A program made the position numbers and the translations under genes. Positions 1-6,347 of a stretch of 8,223 bases of DNA are shown piece by piece (the first letter of the stretch is position 1; every line of letters begins with the position of its first letter). Source of the DNA: Deltaproteobacteria bacterium (GTDB taxonomy: Bacteria; Desulfobacterota; DSM-4660; Desulfatiglandales; HGW-15); the NCBI GenBank assembly GCA_020342025.1, contig CP070840.1:2076403-2084625 (forward strand), written 5' to 3'. The notes below the pieces were generated by a model. It saw nothing but the letters and a program-made list of their open reading frames with translations. It did not search any database and was not told where the DNA came from.

Positions 1-1462
1 AGACATTCATCTCAGGATTCGTCCCGGGACTTCCGGGGCCCTTGCTCACGCCATGGCCCATGTCATCATTGAAGAAGAACTGATGGATATGGAATTCGTG
101 GAGAACTGGACGCGAGGTTTCGAGGAATACAGGGCATATGTGGATGGATTCTCTCCCACAACGGCTGAAGAGATCACAGGGGTCCCCGCAGAGTTGATTA
201 AACGTGCGGCGCGGCTTTACGCCACCACCAAACCGGCCGGCCTTATGGTGAGCGCCAGTCCCACGGTGCACCATACCAATGGCCTCCAGAACCATCGGGC
301 GCTGATCGCCCTCATTGGACTTACCGGGAACTTTGATCGGGAGGGGGGGAATTATGTCTCTCCGCCTGGTTGGCTCTATGTGGACAACGGCTTAGTCCCC
401 CGTCAGGGCGAGTATGAACAATCACGCCCCTGGTCAGAGATGGCTCCTCGGATCACAGAGGAAAAATATCCCGTTTGGAGTCGATTCATCTCTGAGACCC
501 AGGCCATGGAACTCCCGTTTCAGATACAGAATCCAGATCCGTACCCCATTCGGGCTGTGGTGGCCTTTGGTATGAATTACAGGATGTGGCCGGGCTCTGA
601 TTTCATGTATGAGAGCCTGAAAAAGCTGGATTTCATGGTGCACGCAGAGCTTTTTATGACCGACACCTGCAAACTGGCCGACATTGTCCTCCCCGCCTGC
701 ACGTCATTTGAGAGAAGCGAACTGAAATTCTATGCTGAGAACTATGTCATCTGGACAACGCCCGTGATCAAACCCCTCTGGGAATCCCGTTCCGATGCAG
801 ACATCATCTTTGATCTGGCCAAGAGAATAGCCCCGGACGACGACCTCATGCAGAAAGGGTATGAGGCGAACGTGGACTGGATTCTGAAACCAACAGGCCT
901 GAAGGTAAAAGAGTTGAAGACATATCCGGCCGGGTATGCGGTGAAAAATATAAAGAAACCGCCTTACCGAAAGTACGAGAAGTCAGGGTTTCCCACGCCC
1001 TCAGGAAAGATGGAATTTGCATCGACCATCATGGAAGAGGCAAAACTTGATTCACTCCCCACATTCCGGGAACCAAAACTGAGTCCCCGTTCAACACCAG
1101 AAGTGGCAAAGGATTTTCCGCTGATCCTTACCACCGGCGCCCGACTTCCCATGTACATTCATTCAAGAACCTTTCGGTTGTCCTGGACCCGGGGGCTTCG
1201 TCCTGATCCCATGCTGGACATCAATCCGAAAGATGCAGATGAACGGGGAATATCTCAAGGGGATTGGGTCACTCTATCCACGCCAAGGAACTCTATCAAG
1301 GTAAAAGCCAACGTGACCGAGGTGGTACCCCCTGGTGTGATCAATATTTTTCACGGATACAGAGAGCCGGAAGTCAATACGCTCGTTGAGCCGGATTACC
1401 TGGATCCTGTTTCCGGTTTCCCGGGATTCAAGTCCCTTTTATGTGAGGTAAAGAAAATCTAA
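1..1462 (+). CDS. Molybdopterin (bis-MGD) oxidoreductase catalytic subunit, 5'-truncated by the window edge
   Basis: Open from the first base (codons start at base 2) with no upstream stop, so the gene begins outside the window; the ATG at 53 is internal. About 486 residues remain of a family usually 650-900 long. The N-terminal domain that would hold an FeS cluster and the Mo ligand is missing. The visible part starts in the cofactor-binding core with the family pattern RPGTxGALAxAMAHVIIxE. LADIVLPACTSFERSE lies near fragment residue 226-241 and TPSGKMEF near 332-339. The last ~115 residues are the molybdopterin-dinucleotide-binding domain (HSRTFRLSWTR, DINPKDADERGISQGDWV, PPGVINIFHGY, GFPGFKSLLCEV). 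This places it in the DMSO reductase superfamily, near PhsA/PsrA-type and related anaerobic enzymes. The stop codon shares a base with a possible ATG of the FeS subunit, so the two are cotranscribed. Substrate unknown: sulfur-compound reductase, ring hydroxylase or transhydroxylase, or acetylene hydratase-like are all open. Family call strong, function weak. Confidence 0.93.
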   Translation, partial: DIHLRIRPGTSGALAHAMAHVIIEEELMDMEFVENWTRGFEEYRAYVDGFSPTTAEEITGVPAELIKRAARLYATTKPAGLMVSASPTVHHTNGLQNHRALIALIGLTGNFDREGGNYVSPPGWLYVDNGLVPRQGEYEQSRPWSEMAPRITEEKYPVWSRFISETQAMELPFQIQNPDPYPIRAVVAFGMNYRMWPGSDFMYESLKKLDFMVHAELFMTDTCKLADIVLPACTSFERSELKFYAENYVIWTTPVIKPLWESRSDADIIFDLAKRIAPDDDLMQKGYEANVDWILKPTGLKVKELKTYPAGYAVKNIKKPPYRKYEKSGFPTPSGKMEFASTIMEEAKLDSLPTFREPKLSPRSTPEVAKDFPLILTTGARLPMYIHSRTFRLSWTRGLRPDPMLDINPKDADERGISQGDWVTLSTPRNSIKVKANVTEVVPPGVINIFHGYREPEVNTLVEPDYLDPVSGFPGFKSLLCEVKKI

Positions 1463-1479
1463 TGAGAAAAGAGGTTGCT

Positions 1480-1995
1480 ATGATGCAGTTCGGTTTTTCT
1501 TTTGACATCTCTCGGTGCAGTGGGTGCATGGCCTGCGTGGTGGCCTGTATGGATCAGAACGATTTACCCGGCAATGGTGGGGCATTCAGGCATGTCACTC
1601 AAGTGGAAAAAGGAAACTATCCCTCTGTGCGCATCTCCTGGGTATCCCTCTCCTGTCAGAACTGCAGCGACGCCCCCTGTATGGTGGTCTGCCCTACAAA
1701 GGCCATACTCAGAAATCCACGGAACGACATTGTTGATGTGATCAGGGACGCCTGCATAGGATGCCATAGCTGCGCCATGGTCTGTCCGTTCGGGGCACCC
1801 CAGTTTCCTTCAGAAGGAAAGATGAACAAGTGCGATCTGTGCATTGACAGGGTAGTGCATGGCATGGAACCGGCCTGCGTGCACACCTGTACGACCCGCG
1901 CCCTAGGGTTTGGGTCCATGAAAGAGCTTGCGGAGAAAAAGGCGCAGAAGGCTTCCATAAAGATTTTAGACTCTCTTTTGACGGTCAGTTCTTAA
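1480..1995 (+). CDS. 4Fe-4S ferredoxin-type electron-transfer subunit (DmsB/PhsB-like) of the molybdoenzyme
   Basis: A 171-residue protein with 16 cysteines in four groups, the set for four [4Fe-4S] clusters in DmsB/PhsB/PsrB/HycB-type subunits. Counting from 1480: CX2CX2CX3C at residues 13-23, CX2CX4CX3C followed by Pro at 59-71, CX2CX2CX3C followed by Pro at 92-102, and CX2CX11CX3C at 118-137. It would pass electrons between the molybdenum subunit and a partner. There is no signal peptide or membrane segment. An ATG at 1462 overlaps the upstream stop (TAATG) and would add six residues. I prefer 1480 (or 1483) because AAAAGAGG ends 5 bases before it and homologs of this type start close before the first cysteine group. 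The protein is somewhat shorter than DmsB (about 205). No NrfD/DmsC-type membrane anchor follows, so the electron partner is not visible here; one may be encoded upstream. Confident family call. Confidence 0.94.
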   Translation: MMQFGFSFDISRCSGCMACVVACMDQNDLPGNGGAFRHVTQVEKGNYPSVRISWVSLSCQNCSDAPCMVVCPTKAILRNPRNDIVDVIRDACIGCHSCAMVCPFGAPQFPSEGKMNKCDLCIDRVVHGMEPACVHTCTTRALGFGSMKELAEKKAQKASIKILDSLLTVSS

Positions 1996-1998
1996 GCA

Positions 1999-2022
1999 AT
2001 AAAATCCCTTGTGGGATTTTAT
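1999..2022 (+). terminator. Hairpin terminator candidate after the molybdoenzyme/FeS genes
   Basis: A perfect 10-bp stem (ATAAAATCCC pairing with GGGATTTTAT) with a TTGT loop starts four bases after the FeS-subunit stop codon. The outer stem is A/T only, so the 3' arm carries TTTT, as in intrinsic terminators that may work in both directions. No long U run follows, so efficiency is uncertain. It fits an end of the molybdoenzyme transcript, separating it from the amidohydrolase/TRAP genes. Confidence 0.6.
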
Positions 2023-2027
2023 AAGGC

Positions 2028-2051
2028 GCCCCCTGAGTGCTATCAGGAGGC
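2028..2051 (+). repeat. Second, interrupted hairpin in the spacer 1996-2120
   Basis: CCTGA (2032-2036) pairs with TCAGG (2043-2047) around a 6-base loop. After one C/A mismatch the outer GCC (2028-2030) pairs with GGC (2049-2051). It lies six bases behind the terminator candidate and has no T run, so it could be a secondary stabilising structure or a chance palindrome. The rest of the 125-base spacer shows only a weak promoter-like pair further on. Confidence 0.35.
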
Positions 2052-2074
2052 TTAGAGGCCCCCAAGGCCAAAGC

Positions 2075-2103
2075 TTTACAGTTTTTCAAAGACGTAAATT
2101 GAT
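2075..2103 (+). promoter_or_regulatory. Weak sigma70-like promoter candidate ahead of the small exported protein
   Basis: TTTACA (2075-2080, 5 of 6 matches to the -35 consensus) is followed after 17 bases by ATTGAT (2098-2103, 3 of 6 to the -10). Its position between the terminator candidate and the next gene is where a promoter is expected. The -10 match is poor, so this is only a candidate. It suits the GTG start at 2163 better than the ATG at 2121, which would leave a leader of about ten bases. Confidence 0.22.
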
Positions 2104-2120
2104 ACGATGGAACAAATGAG

Positions 2121-2486
2121 ATGTATTGCACAGATCACATGCTTCGGTCAAGGTACTACGCCGTGAAAATTCCCTCTTTCATCAGGAAATCATTCTGCGT
2201 AATGCTTATTCTCCTACTCGCCGCAACTGTTTTTGCGGAGTCGGGGAAAGGAAAGGCCGATATATCGGTCGAAAAATGGAGAAGTTGGATAGGTAAAAAA
2301 GTGGATGTGGACTATACGGCTTGTGACCAGCAGGGATGTGTCCTGGTCCGAAACGCAGAGCTGAAGGAAGTGGATGACACGGCGGTTGTCGTCATCGTAG
2401 GAGGATCTCCATTCTACATTCCGAAATACATGATAACGCGTGTCGCATTGTCAAAGGCGCAAGGTCAGAAGTTGAAATCAGAGTAA
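2121..2486 (+). CDS. Small exported protein of unknown function, possible Sm/Hfq-like beta-barrel
   Basis: Not recognised as a named family. From the ATG it has 121 residues. A basic stretch (IRKS, 21-24) precedes a hydrophobic core (about 25-38) ending in ATVFA before Glu40, a good signal peptidase I site. The mature protein of about 82 residues should be periplasmic and holds two cysteines in CX4C (68 and 73). The start is uncertain: a GTG at 2163 (residue 15) has AAGG nine bases upstream and gives a compact 25-residue signal peptide, while the ATG at 2121 gives an unusually long n-region. The mature part has alternating hydrophobic beta-like strands: GKKVDVDY, CVLVRNAELKEV, TAVVVIV, FYIPKYMITRVAL. 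This order, ending in a YIxxxxI-type strand, recalls Sm/Hfq-like small barrels; that fold is my inference only. It ends 27 bases before the amidohydrolase start, so the two genes are probably cotranscribed. Confidence 0.75.
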   Translation: MYCTDHMLRSRYYAVKIPSFIRKSFCVMLILLLAATVFAESGKGKADISVEKWRSWIGKKVDVDYTACDQQGCVLVRNAELKEVDDTAVVVIVGGSPFYIPKYMITRVALSKAQGQKLKSE

Positions 2487-2513
2487 AGAGTTTCCGAAAG
2501 GAGGAAAGTGAAA

Positions 2514-3470
2514 ATGGTCATCGATGTGTACAACCATCACATATCAAAATCGATTGAGAAGATTATTGCCAAAGCAAAATATTATGGCGAAGGAAAGGAA
2601 TTCCCCTATCCACCACAAAATGCGGATCCTGAAGTTCGACTGGGGATTATGGAAAAGTACGGTGTAGATATCCAGGCCCTCAGCCAGACAACGCCCATCC
2701 TGCTCGGTCTTAGTGATGAGGATGCCACCGAACTCTGTCGATTGTCCAATCAGGATAACTTTACCCTTTGCAAGGCATACCCAGACAAATTCGTCAATAT
2801 CTGCATCTTTCATCTTCCAGATATGAAGGGGACCATGGAGGAACTGGACCGTGCCATCAACGAACTGGATTGCCGCGGTGTGACCATCGCGTCCAACCAA
2901 AATGGAAAGGGATTGGATTCACCTGAATTCTTTCCCTTCTATGAAAGGGTCGTGGAACACGACTTGCCCATTCTTATCCATGGCACCCATTGGGCGTGTT
3001 CCCCTCTAATGGATATGGAAAATGCCTGGCGATTTCTCCACGTGTTCGGGTGGGATTATGACGGCACGCAGGCCTTGTGGCGGCTTATCTTTGGAGGGGT
3101 TATCGATCGTTTCCCGACGATGAAGATCGTGACCCACCATCTGGGTAATTATTTCCCCTTCTTTGTTCGGAGAATCGAGACCAATGTGGGCAAATTTCTA
3201 AGGGACCAGCTGCCCAGGCACATTTCAGAATACTATGGCAACATATATGGGGATACGGCCGTGGATGGAACGCTGGGGGCGTATATGTGCGGATATGCCT
3301 TTTTCGGATCTGAGCGTATGCTTTACGGCTCCGATTATCCCTTTGGACCTGAGGCGGGAGAGGATTTTGTTCGAGAGAATCTCAAAGGCGTAAACGCCAT
3401 GCCTATCCCGCCGGAGGAGAAGGAAAAAATTTTGGCAGGAAACGCAAAGAAAATGCTGAAGATCGATTGA
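2514..3470 (+). CDS. Amidohydrolase-2 family protein (ACMSD/decarboxylase-like), with Tyr at the first metal-ligand position
   Basis: A 318-residue TIM-barrel metalloenzyme of the amidohydrolase-2 family (PF04909 type), whose known members decarboxylate or hydrolyse cyclic acids. The start at ATG 2514 is chosen because AAAGGAGG (2497-2504) sits nine bases upstream; the GTG at 2508 lies only three bases from it. The N-terminal motif reads DVYNHH: the place of the usual HxH (or ExH in resorcylate-type decarboxylases) is Tyr6-Asn-His8, so the first ligand is replaced. The others are kept: His156 (LIHGTH), His209 (THHLGN) and Asp274 (YGSDYPFG), each in its normal block. The middle part (DPEVR, MEKYGVDIQALSQTTP, ELDCRGVTI) is shared with the partial gene at 7764. 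No signal peptide, so cytoplasmic. It is probably cotranscribed with the small exported protein upstream. Substrate unknown; family call is firm, decarboxylase activity is inference. Confidence 0.93.
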   Translation: MVIDVYNHHISKSIEKIIAKAKYYGEGKEFPYPPQNADPEVRLGIMEKYGVDIQALSQTTPILLGLSDEDATELCRLSNQDNFTLCKAYPDKFVNICIFHLPDMKGTMEELDRAINELDCRGVTIASNQNGKGLDSPEFFPFYERVVEHDLPILIHGTHWACSPLMDMENAWRFLHVFGWDYDGTQALWRLIFGGVIDRFPTMKIVTHHLGNYFPFFVRRIETNVGKFLRDQLPRHISEYYGNIYGDTAVDGTLGAYMCGYAFFGSERMLYGSDYPFGPEAGEDFVRENLKGVNAMPIPPEEKEKILAGNAKKMLKID

Positions 3471-3472
3471 TC

Positions 3473-3512
3473 GAAGCTGGGAGGCCAGGAAGCTGGAACG
3501 CTAGAAAGCTCA
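3473..3512 (+). repeat. Degenerate 8-bp tandem repeat, consensus about GAAGCTGG, five units
   Basis: Five consecutive 8-base units: GAAGCTGG (3473), GAGGCCAG (3481), GAAGCTGG (3489), AACGCTAG (3497), AAAGCTCA (3505). Units one and three are identical and the others differ at two to four positions. It begins three bases after the stop of the first amidohydrolase. The 8-base period does not preserve a reading frame and there is no coding signal. It looks like a decayed simple repeat in the spacer. Confidence 0.6.
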
Positions 3513-3517
3513 AAACC

Positions 3518-3543
3518 TCTGCAATCTTTGCGACTCTGCGGTG
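3518..3543 (+). repeat. Short degenerate repeat with TYTGCRR units, next to the 8-bp repeat
   Basis: Three related heptamers lie nearly head to tail: TCTGCAA (3518), TTTGCGA (3527) and TCTGCGG (3535), spaced 9 and 8 bases. From memory, strings of CTCTGCG-type units ending in GCGGTGA are common intergenic debris in many environmental bacterial genomes; I cannot confirm that here. It ends about eight bases before the ribosome-binding site of the next gene. Confidence 0.45.
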
Positions 3544-3563
3544 AGAATCAAGAGGAGTCTGAA

Positions 3564-4586
3564 ATGAAAAAGATCGATTTTGAAGCCCACTTCATTACTG
3601 AAGAATGGCTCGAGCAGATGTTCGAAAACAAGGGATATCCAAAATATGTGAGGGACGTGAAAACAAATACTTGTCGGATAGAATGGGGTGATGGCGCCAT
3701 AGAGCCCATTGGAGATATTCTGCTCGACAGATTGCTTGACCTGGGAGAAGGAAGACTCAAGACCATGGATGAGAACGGCATTGATATGCAGGTGCTCACT
3801 CTAACCATTCCGGGTGTTGAGCAGTTAGATCCTCAAATAGGTACTGCTCTCGCCAGAAAAACCAATGATGCCCTCTCAGAAGTGATAAAGGGCAATCCCC
3901 ATAGGTTCTTGGGTTTCGCAGCCCTTGCCCCACAGAGTCCTGAGGAGGCGGCAGATGAGCTTGAGAGAGCCGTGAAGGTGCTTGATCTTAAGGGCTGGAA
4001 GACCCATTCCAATTATGGCGAAGACTATCTGGATGATCAGAAGTATTGGCCCATCTTTGAGCGGGCTGAAAAACTGGATGTACCCGTCTACCTTCATCCA
4101 TCCTACCCCTCCATCCCCCAGCTAAGAACCTCGTACGGATGGGCCCTTTCAGGAGCACCTTTTGGGTTCGGAATTGAAACCGCCATGAGCATGATGCGTC
4201 TGGTGCTGAGTGGTATTTTTGATAAATATCCTCGCTTGAAGGTTATTCTTGGCCATCTGGGAGAAGCCCTGCCTTTCCTGCTTGCGCGCATGGATTATCC
4301 CTATGTCATCCCATGGTTTGATAGGACGACCATACCGCCCCTTGAGAAGAAACCCAGCGACTATTTCAGAAACAATGTCTTTGTCACGACCAGCGGCAAC
4401 TATTTCAAGCCTGCCTTTATGTGCACGTATGAGGCCATAGGTGTGGAGCGAATTTTACTCGGCACAGACTACCCTTATGAAGATCCGAAGGAATGTATGC
4501 GGTTTCTGGAGGGATTGTCATTAACAGAGGAAGAGAGGACCAAGGTGTACAGTGCCAACGCCAGCCAGATTGGGATTAAAATCTAA
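3564..4586 (+). CDS. Gamma-resorcylate decarboxylase-type amidohydrolase
   Basis: A 340-residue amidohydrolase-2 enzyme with the complete pattern of non-oxidative aromatic acid decarboxylases (2,6-dihydroxybenzoate / 5-carboxyvanillate group). Visible ligands: Glu7 and His9 (FEAH, the ExH form typical of these decarboxylases), His178 (VYLHPSYP), His231 (LGHLGEALPFLLARMD) and Asp302 (LLGTDYPYE). FVTTSGNY near 273-280 and GWALSG near 192-197 also match the family. In known members a divalent metal and Asp drive ring protonation and loss of CO2. It should be cytoplasmic. The start at ATG 3564 is set by AGAGGAG six bases upstream; a longer in-frame form from a TTG at 3528 would begin inside the repeat spacer and add residues before the conserved N-terminal strand. 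The gene lies between another amidohydrolase and a TRAP transporter, which suggests that the imported acid or a derivative is its substrate. The exact substrate is open; hydrolase activity is a less likely alternative. Confidence 0.94.
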   Translation: MKKIDFEAHFITEEWLEQMFENKGYPKYVRDVKTNTCRIEWGDGAIEPIGDILLDRLLDLGEGRLKTMDENGIDMQVLTLTIPGVEQLDPQIGTALARKTNDALSEVIKGNPHRFLGFAALAPQSPEEAADELERAVKVLDLKGWKTHSNYGEDYLDDQKYWPIFERAEKLDVPVYLHPSYPSIPQLRTSYGWALSGAPFGFGIETAMSMMRLVLSGIFDKYPRLKVILGHLGEALPFLLARMDYPYVIPWFDRTTIPPLEKKPSDYFRNNVFVTTSGNYFKPAFMCTYEAIGVERILLGTDYPYEDPKECMRFLEGLSLTEEERTKVYSANASQIGIKI

Positions 4587-4631
4587 GGTTTATTTATAAT
4601 CCTTTTTCCCCGGATGAGATCCCATACGTAT

Positions 4632-4660
4632 TTGATACACCCCAGGGGAGAAACCATATA
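4632..4660 (+). promoter_or_regulatory. Sigma70-like promoter candidate ahead of the TRAP transporter genes
   Basis: TTGATA (4632-4637, 5 of 6 to the -35) and CATATA (4655-4660, only 3 of 6 to the -10) are separated by 17 bases, within the 140-base spacer 4587-4726, the longest in the window. It would place transcription start near 4667, about 60 bases before the binding-protein gene. I see no clear terminator after the decarboxylase gene in this spacer, so read-through from upstream is equally possible. Confidence 0.3.
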
Positions 4661-4710
4661 GAAGCAAGTCAGTGCAGCAGGTTACAGATTTTTTATTAAC
4701 CAAACAAACT

Positions 4711-4718
4711 AAAGGAGG
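4711..4718 (+). promoter_or_regulatory. Strong Shine-Dalgarno site of the TRAP binding-protein gene
   Basis: AAAGGAGG lies eight bases before ATG 4727 in an A-rich, open leader. It is the strongest ribosome-binding site in the transporter genes; the two permease genes have poor ones. This fits high synthesis of the binding protein relative to the membrane parts. Confidence 0.75.
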
Positions 4719-4726
4719 TATGGACA

Positions 4727-5740
4727 ATGAAAAAACTGATTGTAGGCCCTGTTTTGGTATTATTTGTATGCACTATCGGAATAACGGTGGCCCTCTCTGG
4801 TTCTGCATTTGCATACAGCAAAGAAGACCCGATGGTATTCAAATGTGCAATTGACAACCCACCATTTGATGTAAAGGCCCGGACCATCAAACGCCTGGGT
4901 GATATGGTCACGGAGAGGACAAACGGAAGGATTGTATTCAAGTATTTCTATGGGGCCTCCCTGATCAAGAAGCCGGCATTTGTCGATGGCGTCTCAAAAG
5001 GCATTGCGGATATCTCAACGGGACCCATCTCCTTTGTGACGGGGAAAATCCCCTCCTTGAGCCCCTTTGAGATCTATGGTGCCTACGACCTTTCCAGGAA
5101 ACTGGAAATGGCCAAGGAGGTCCAGCCGCTGCTCATAGAGGTCTTCAAAGAAAAACAAGTATACCCCCTGATGCAGCAATTCACCGGCAACTGTATTTTC
5201 ACGCACAAGGAAAAATTCCTGAACGCACCTTCCGACTGGCAAGGGGCGAAGATGAGACTGGCCGGGCGCTGGCAGTCCACCCTGGGGAAGATGTGGGGGG
5301 CGAGCCCTGTCTTCCTGCCCCCTCCGGAACTTTATCTCGCCTGTCAAAGGGGCGTCATAGACGGGTTCATGTTGATCTACGACATCACATACGGGCTGAA
5401 GCTTTACGAAGTCACCCCCTATATCACCGACACAACCTTTTCCAACAACGTTGAGATTATCACGATGAACCTGAAGAAGTGGAATTCATTGACCAAAGAG
5501 GATCAAAAGATTCTTATGGACGCTGTGGCGGAGATTGAACCCTGGAATATGACCGAGACGATCAATGTGGTTGAAAAGATAAAGAAGGACATGATCGCCA
5601 AGGGTGCGAAAATCCATATCCTGAGCAACGAGGAAAAGAAACGCTATCTGAAAGATTCATATTCCCTCTGGCCTGAGGTTGAAAAAGTGTCCGGAGAGAC
5701 GGGTAAGCAATTTATGAACATATTGGAGAAGTACAGATAA
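4727..5740 (+). CDS. dctP: TRAP transporter substrate-binding protein, DctP family
   Basis: A 337-residue periplasmic binding protein of the DctP family (usual length 320-350). The signal peptide covers residues 1-29: a basic MKK start, hydrophobic 4-22 and SAFA before Tyr30. The mature protein opens with the family pattern of a beta-strand followed by KARTIKRLGDMVTERTNGRI. The conserved carboxylate-binding arginine should be Arg177 in GAKMR, followed by the block PPPELYLACQRGVIDG (198-213). The protein would capture an organic acid and deliver it to the permeases downstream. After the DG motif the usual polar stretch is replaced by FMLIYDITYG, so the ligand pocket may be more hydrophobic than in C4-dicarboxylate proteins; that would suit an aromatic acid but is inference. 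Strong ribosome-binding site, and a stable hairpin behind the gene that may protect its message. Confidence 0.95.
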   Translation: MKKLIVGPVLVLFVCTIGITVALSGSAFAYSKEDPMVFKCAIDNPPFDVKARTIKRLGDMVTERTNGRIVFKYFYGASLIKKPAFVDGVSKGIADISTGPISFVTGKIPSLSPFEIYGAYDLSRKLEMAKEVQPLLIEVFKEKQVYPLMQQFTGNCIFTHKEKFLNAPSDWQGAKMRLAGRWQSTLGKMWGASPVFLPPPELYLACQRGVIDGFMLIYDITYGLKLYEVTPYITDTTFSNNVEIITMNLKKWNSLTKEDQKILMDAVAEIEPWNMTETINVVEKIKKDMIAKGAKIHILSNEEKKRYLKDSYSLWPEVEKVSGETGKQFMNILEKYR

Positions 5741-5764
5741 TCATTTTTTGGAACGCGTCATAAA

Positions 5765-5788
5765 TGAGGGGGGGAGGCTCCCCCCTCA
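5765..5788 (+). terminator. GC-rich hairpin between binding-protein and permease genes (attenuator or mRNA stabiliser)
   Basis: TGAGGGGGG (5765-5773) pairs perfectly with CCCCCCTCA (5780-5788), nine base pairs with a 6-base loop GAGGCT. It is followed by AAAAGCGCC and not by a T run, so full termination is unlikely. A stem-loop at this place is a recurrent feature of binding-protein transporter operons, where it shields the 3' end of the binding-protein mRNA and lowers permease expression. Confidence 0.65.
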
Positions 5789-5815
5789 AAAGCGCCTTAA
5801 TTAAAAGTGGAAAAA

Positions 5816-6331
5816 ATGGGGAAAATGGACATATCCAAGCCCTATGAAAAGCTCAGGAAATTAAATTCCCTGTGCGCAACCCTATCTGGGCTTGTTCTGC
5901 TCTTCGTTACCTTTAGTATTTTTATCGATGTATTCCTCAGATACTTCTTTAATAGGCCCAGTATTTGGATCACGGAAGTCTCATCGTACCTCTTCCTTTA
6001 TATCATTTTCTTAGGAACGGCCTATGCCCTTCAACAGGGGCTGCACATAAGAGTCACTTTTCTGCTTGATCAATTTAGCCCCAGAATCATGCGCATTCTT
6101 GAACTCATCACTTCCCTGTTCTCCATAGTATTCTGTTTTGTACTTCTCTGGCAGACATGGGTTATGGCCTGGACGGCCTTCAAGGAAGATTGGACTTCCC
6201 CAACCATGCTGTCCGCGCCTTACGCCTACATATATATCGCCATGGTAATCGGTTCGGCTCTCTTATGCCTCACTTTTGTGCTCAGAACCATTTTGATTTT
6301 TAAAGGAGCAGAGCCTGAAGCATTAAAATGA
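5816..6331 (+). CDS. dctQ: TRAP transporter small permease, DctQ family
   Basis: About 171 residues with four hydrophobic segments, near residues 23-45, 57-73, 95-117 and 136-161, as expected for the four-helix DctQ subunit of the inner membrane. The signature between the first two helices is present: DVFLRYFFNRPSIWITEVSSY, with Arg, Pro and Glu in their usual places. Next comes GTAYALQQGLHIRV, the family's G-x-A-x-x-x-x-x-G-x-H-I-R-V block. It pairs with the large permease 16 bases downstream. The start is uncertain: GTG at 5807, ATG at 5816 and ATG at 5825 are all in frame and none has a good ribosome-binding site. I use 5816, which has the weak GTGGA just upstream. Poor initiation plus the hairpin behind the binding-protein gene suggests lower synthesis than the binding protein. 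Confidence 0.92.
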   Translation: MGKMDISKPYEKLRKLNSLCATLSGLVLLFVTFSIFIDVFLRYFFNRPSIWITEVSSYLFLYIIFLGTAYALQQGLHIRVTFLLDQFSPRIMRILELITSLFSIVFCFVLLWQTWVMAWTAFKEDWTSPTMLSAPYAYIYIAMVIGSALLCLTFVLRTILIFKGAEPEALK

Positions 6332-6347
6332 AAGATTGGAATGAACC

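Noticed and set aside
1656..1958. Minus-strand open frame of 100 codons within the FeS subunit
   Set aside because: It overlaps the four cysteine groups of the real gene; it is a shadow.
3473..3543. Possible CRISPR-like array
   Set aside because: Units are 7-8 bases with no unique spacers of 30 or more bases and no cas genes nearby; it is simple tandem repetition.
3528..3563. In-frame TTG as start of the second amidohydrolase
   Set aside because: It lies inside the repeat spacer and has no ribosome-binding site. ATG 3564 has AGAGGAG six bases upstream and starts right before the conserved N-terminal strand.
4672..4854. Plus-strand open frame of 60 codons over the start of dctP
   Set aside because: It is out of frame with dctP, lacks its own ribosome-binding site and runs through the dctP signal-peptide region.
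5015..5347. Minus-strand open frame of 110 codons within dctP
   Set aside because: The plus strand here encodes the conserved binding protein; the antisense product has no recognisable pattern and no start signal.
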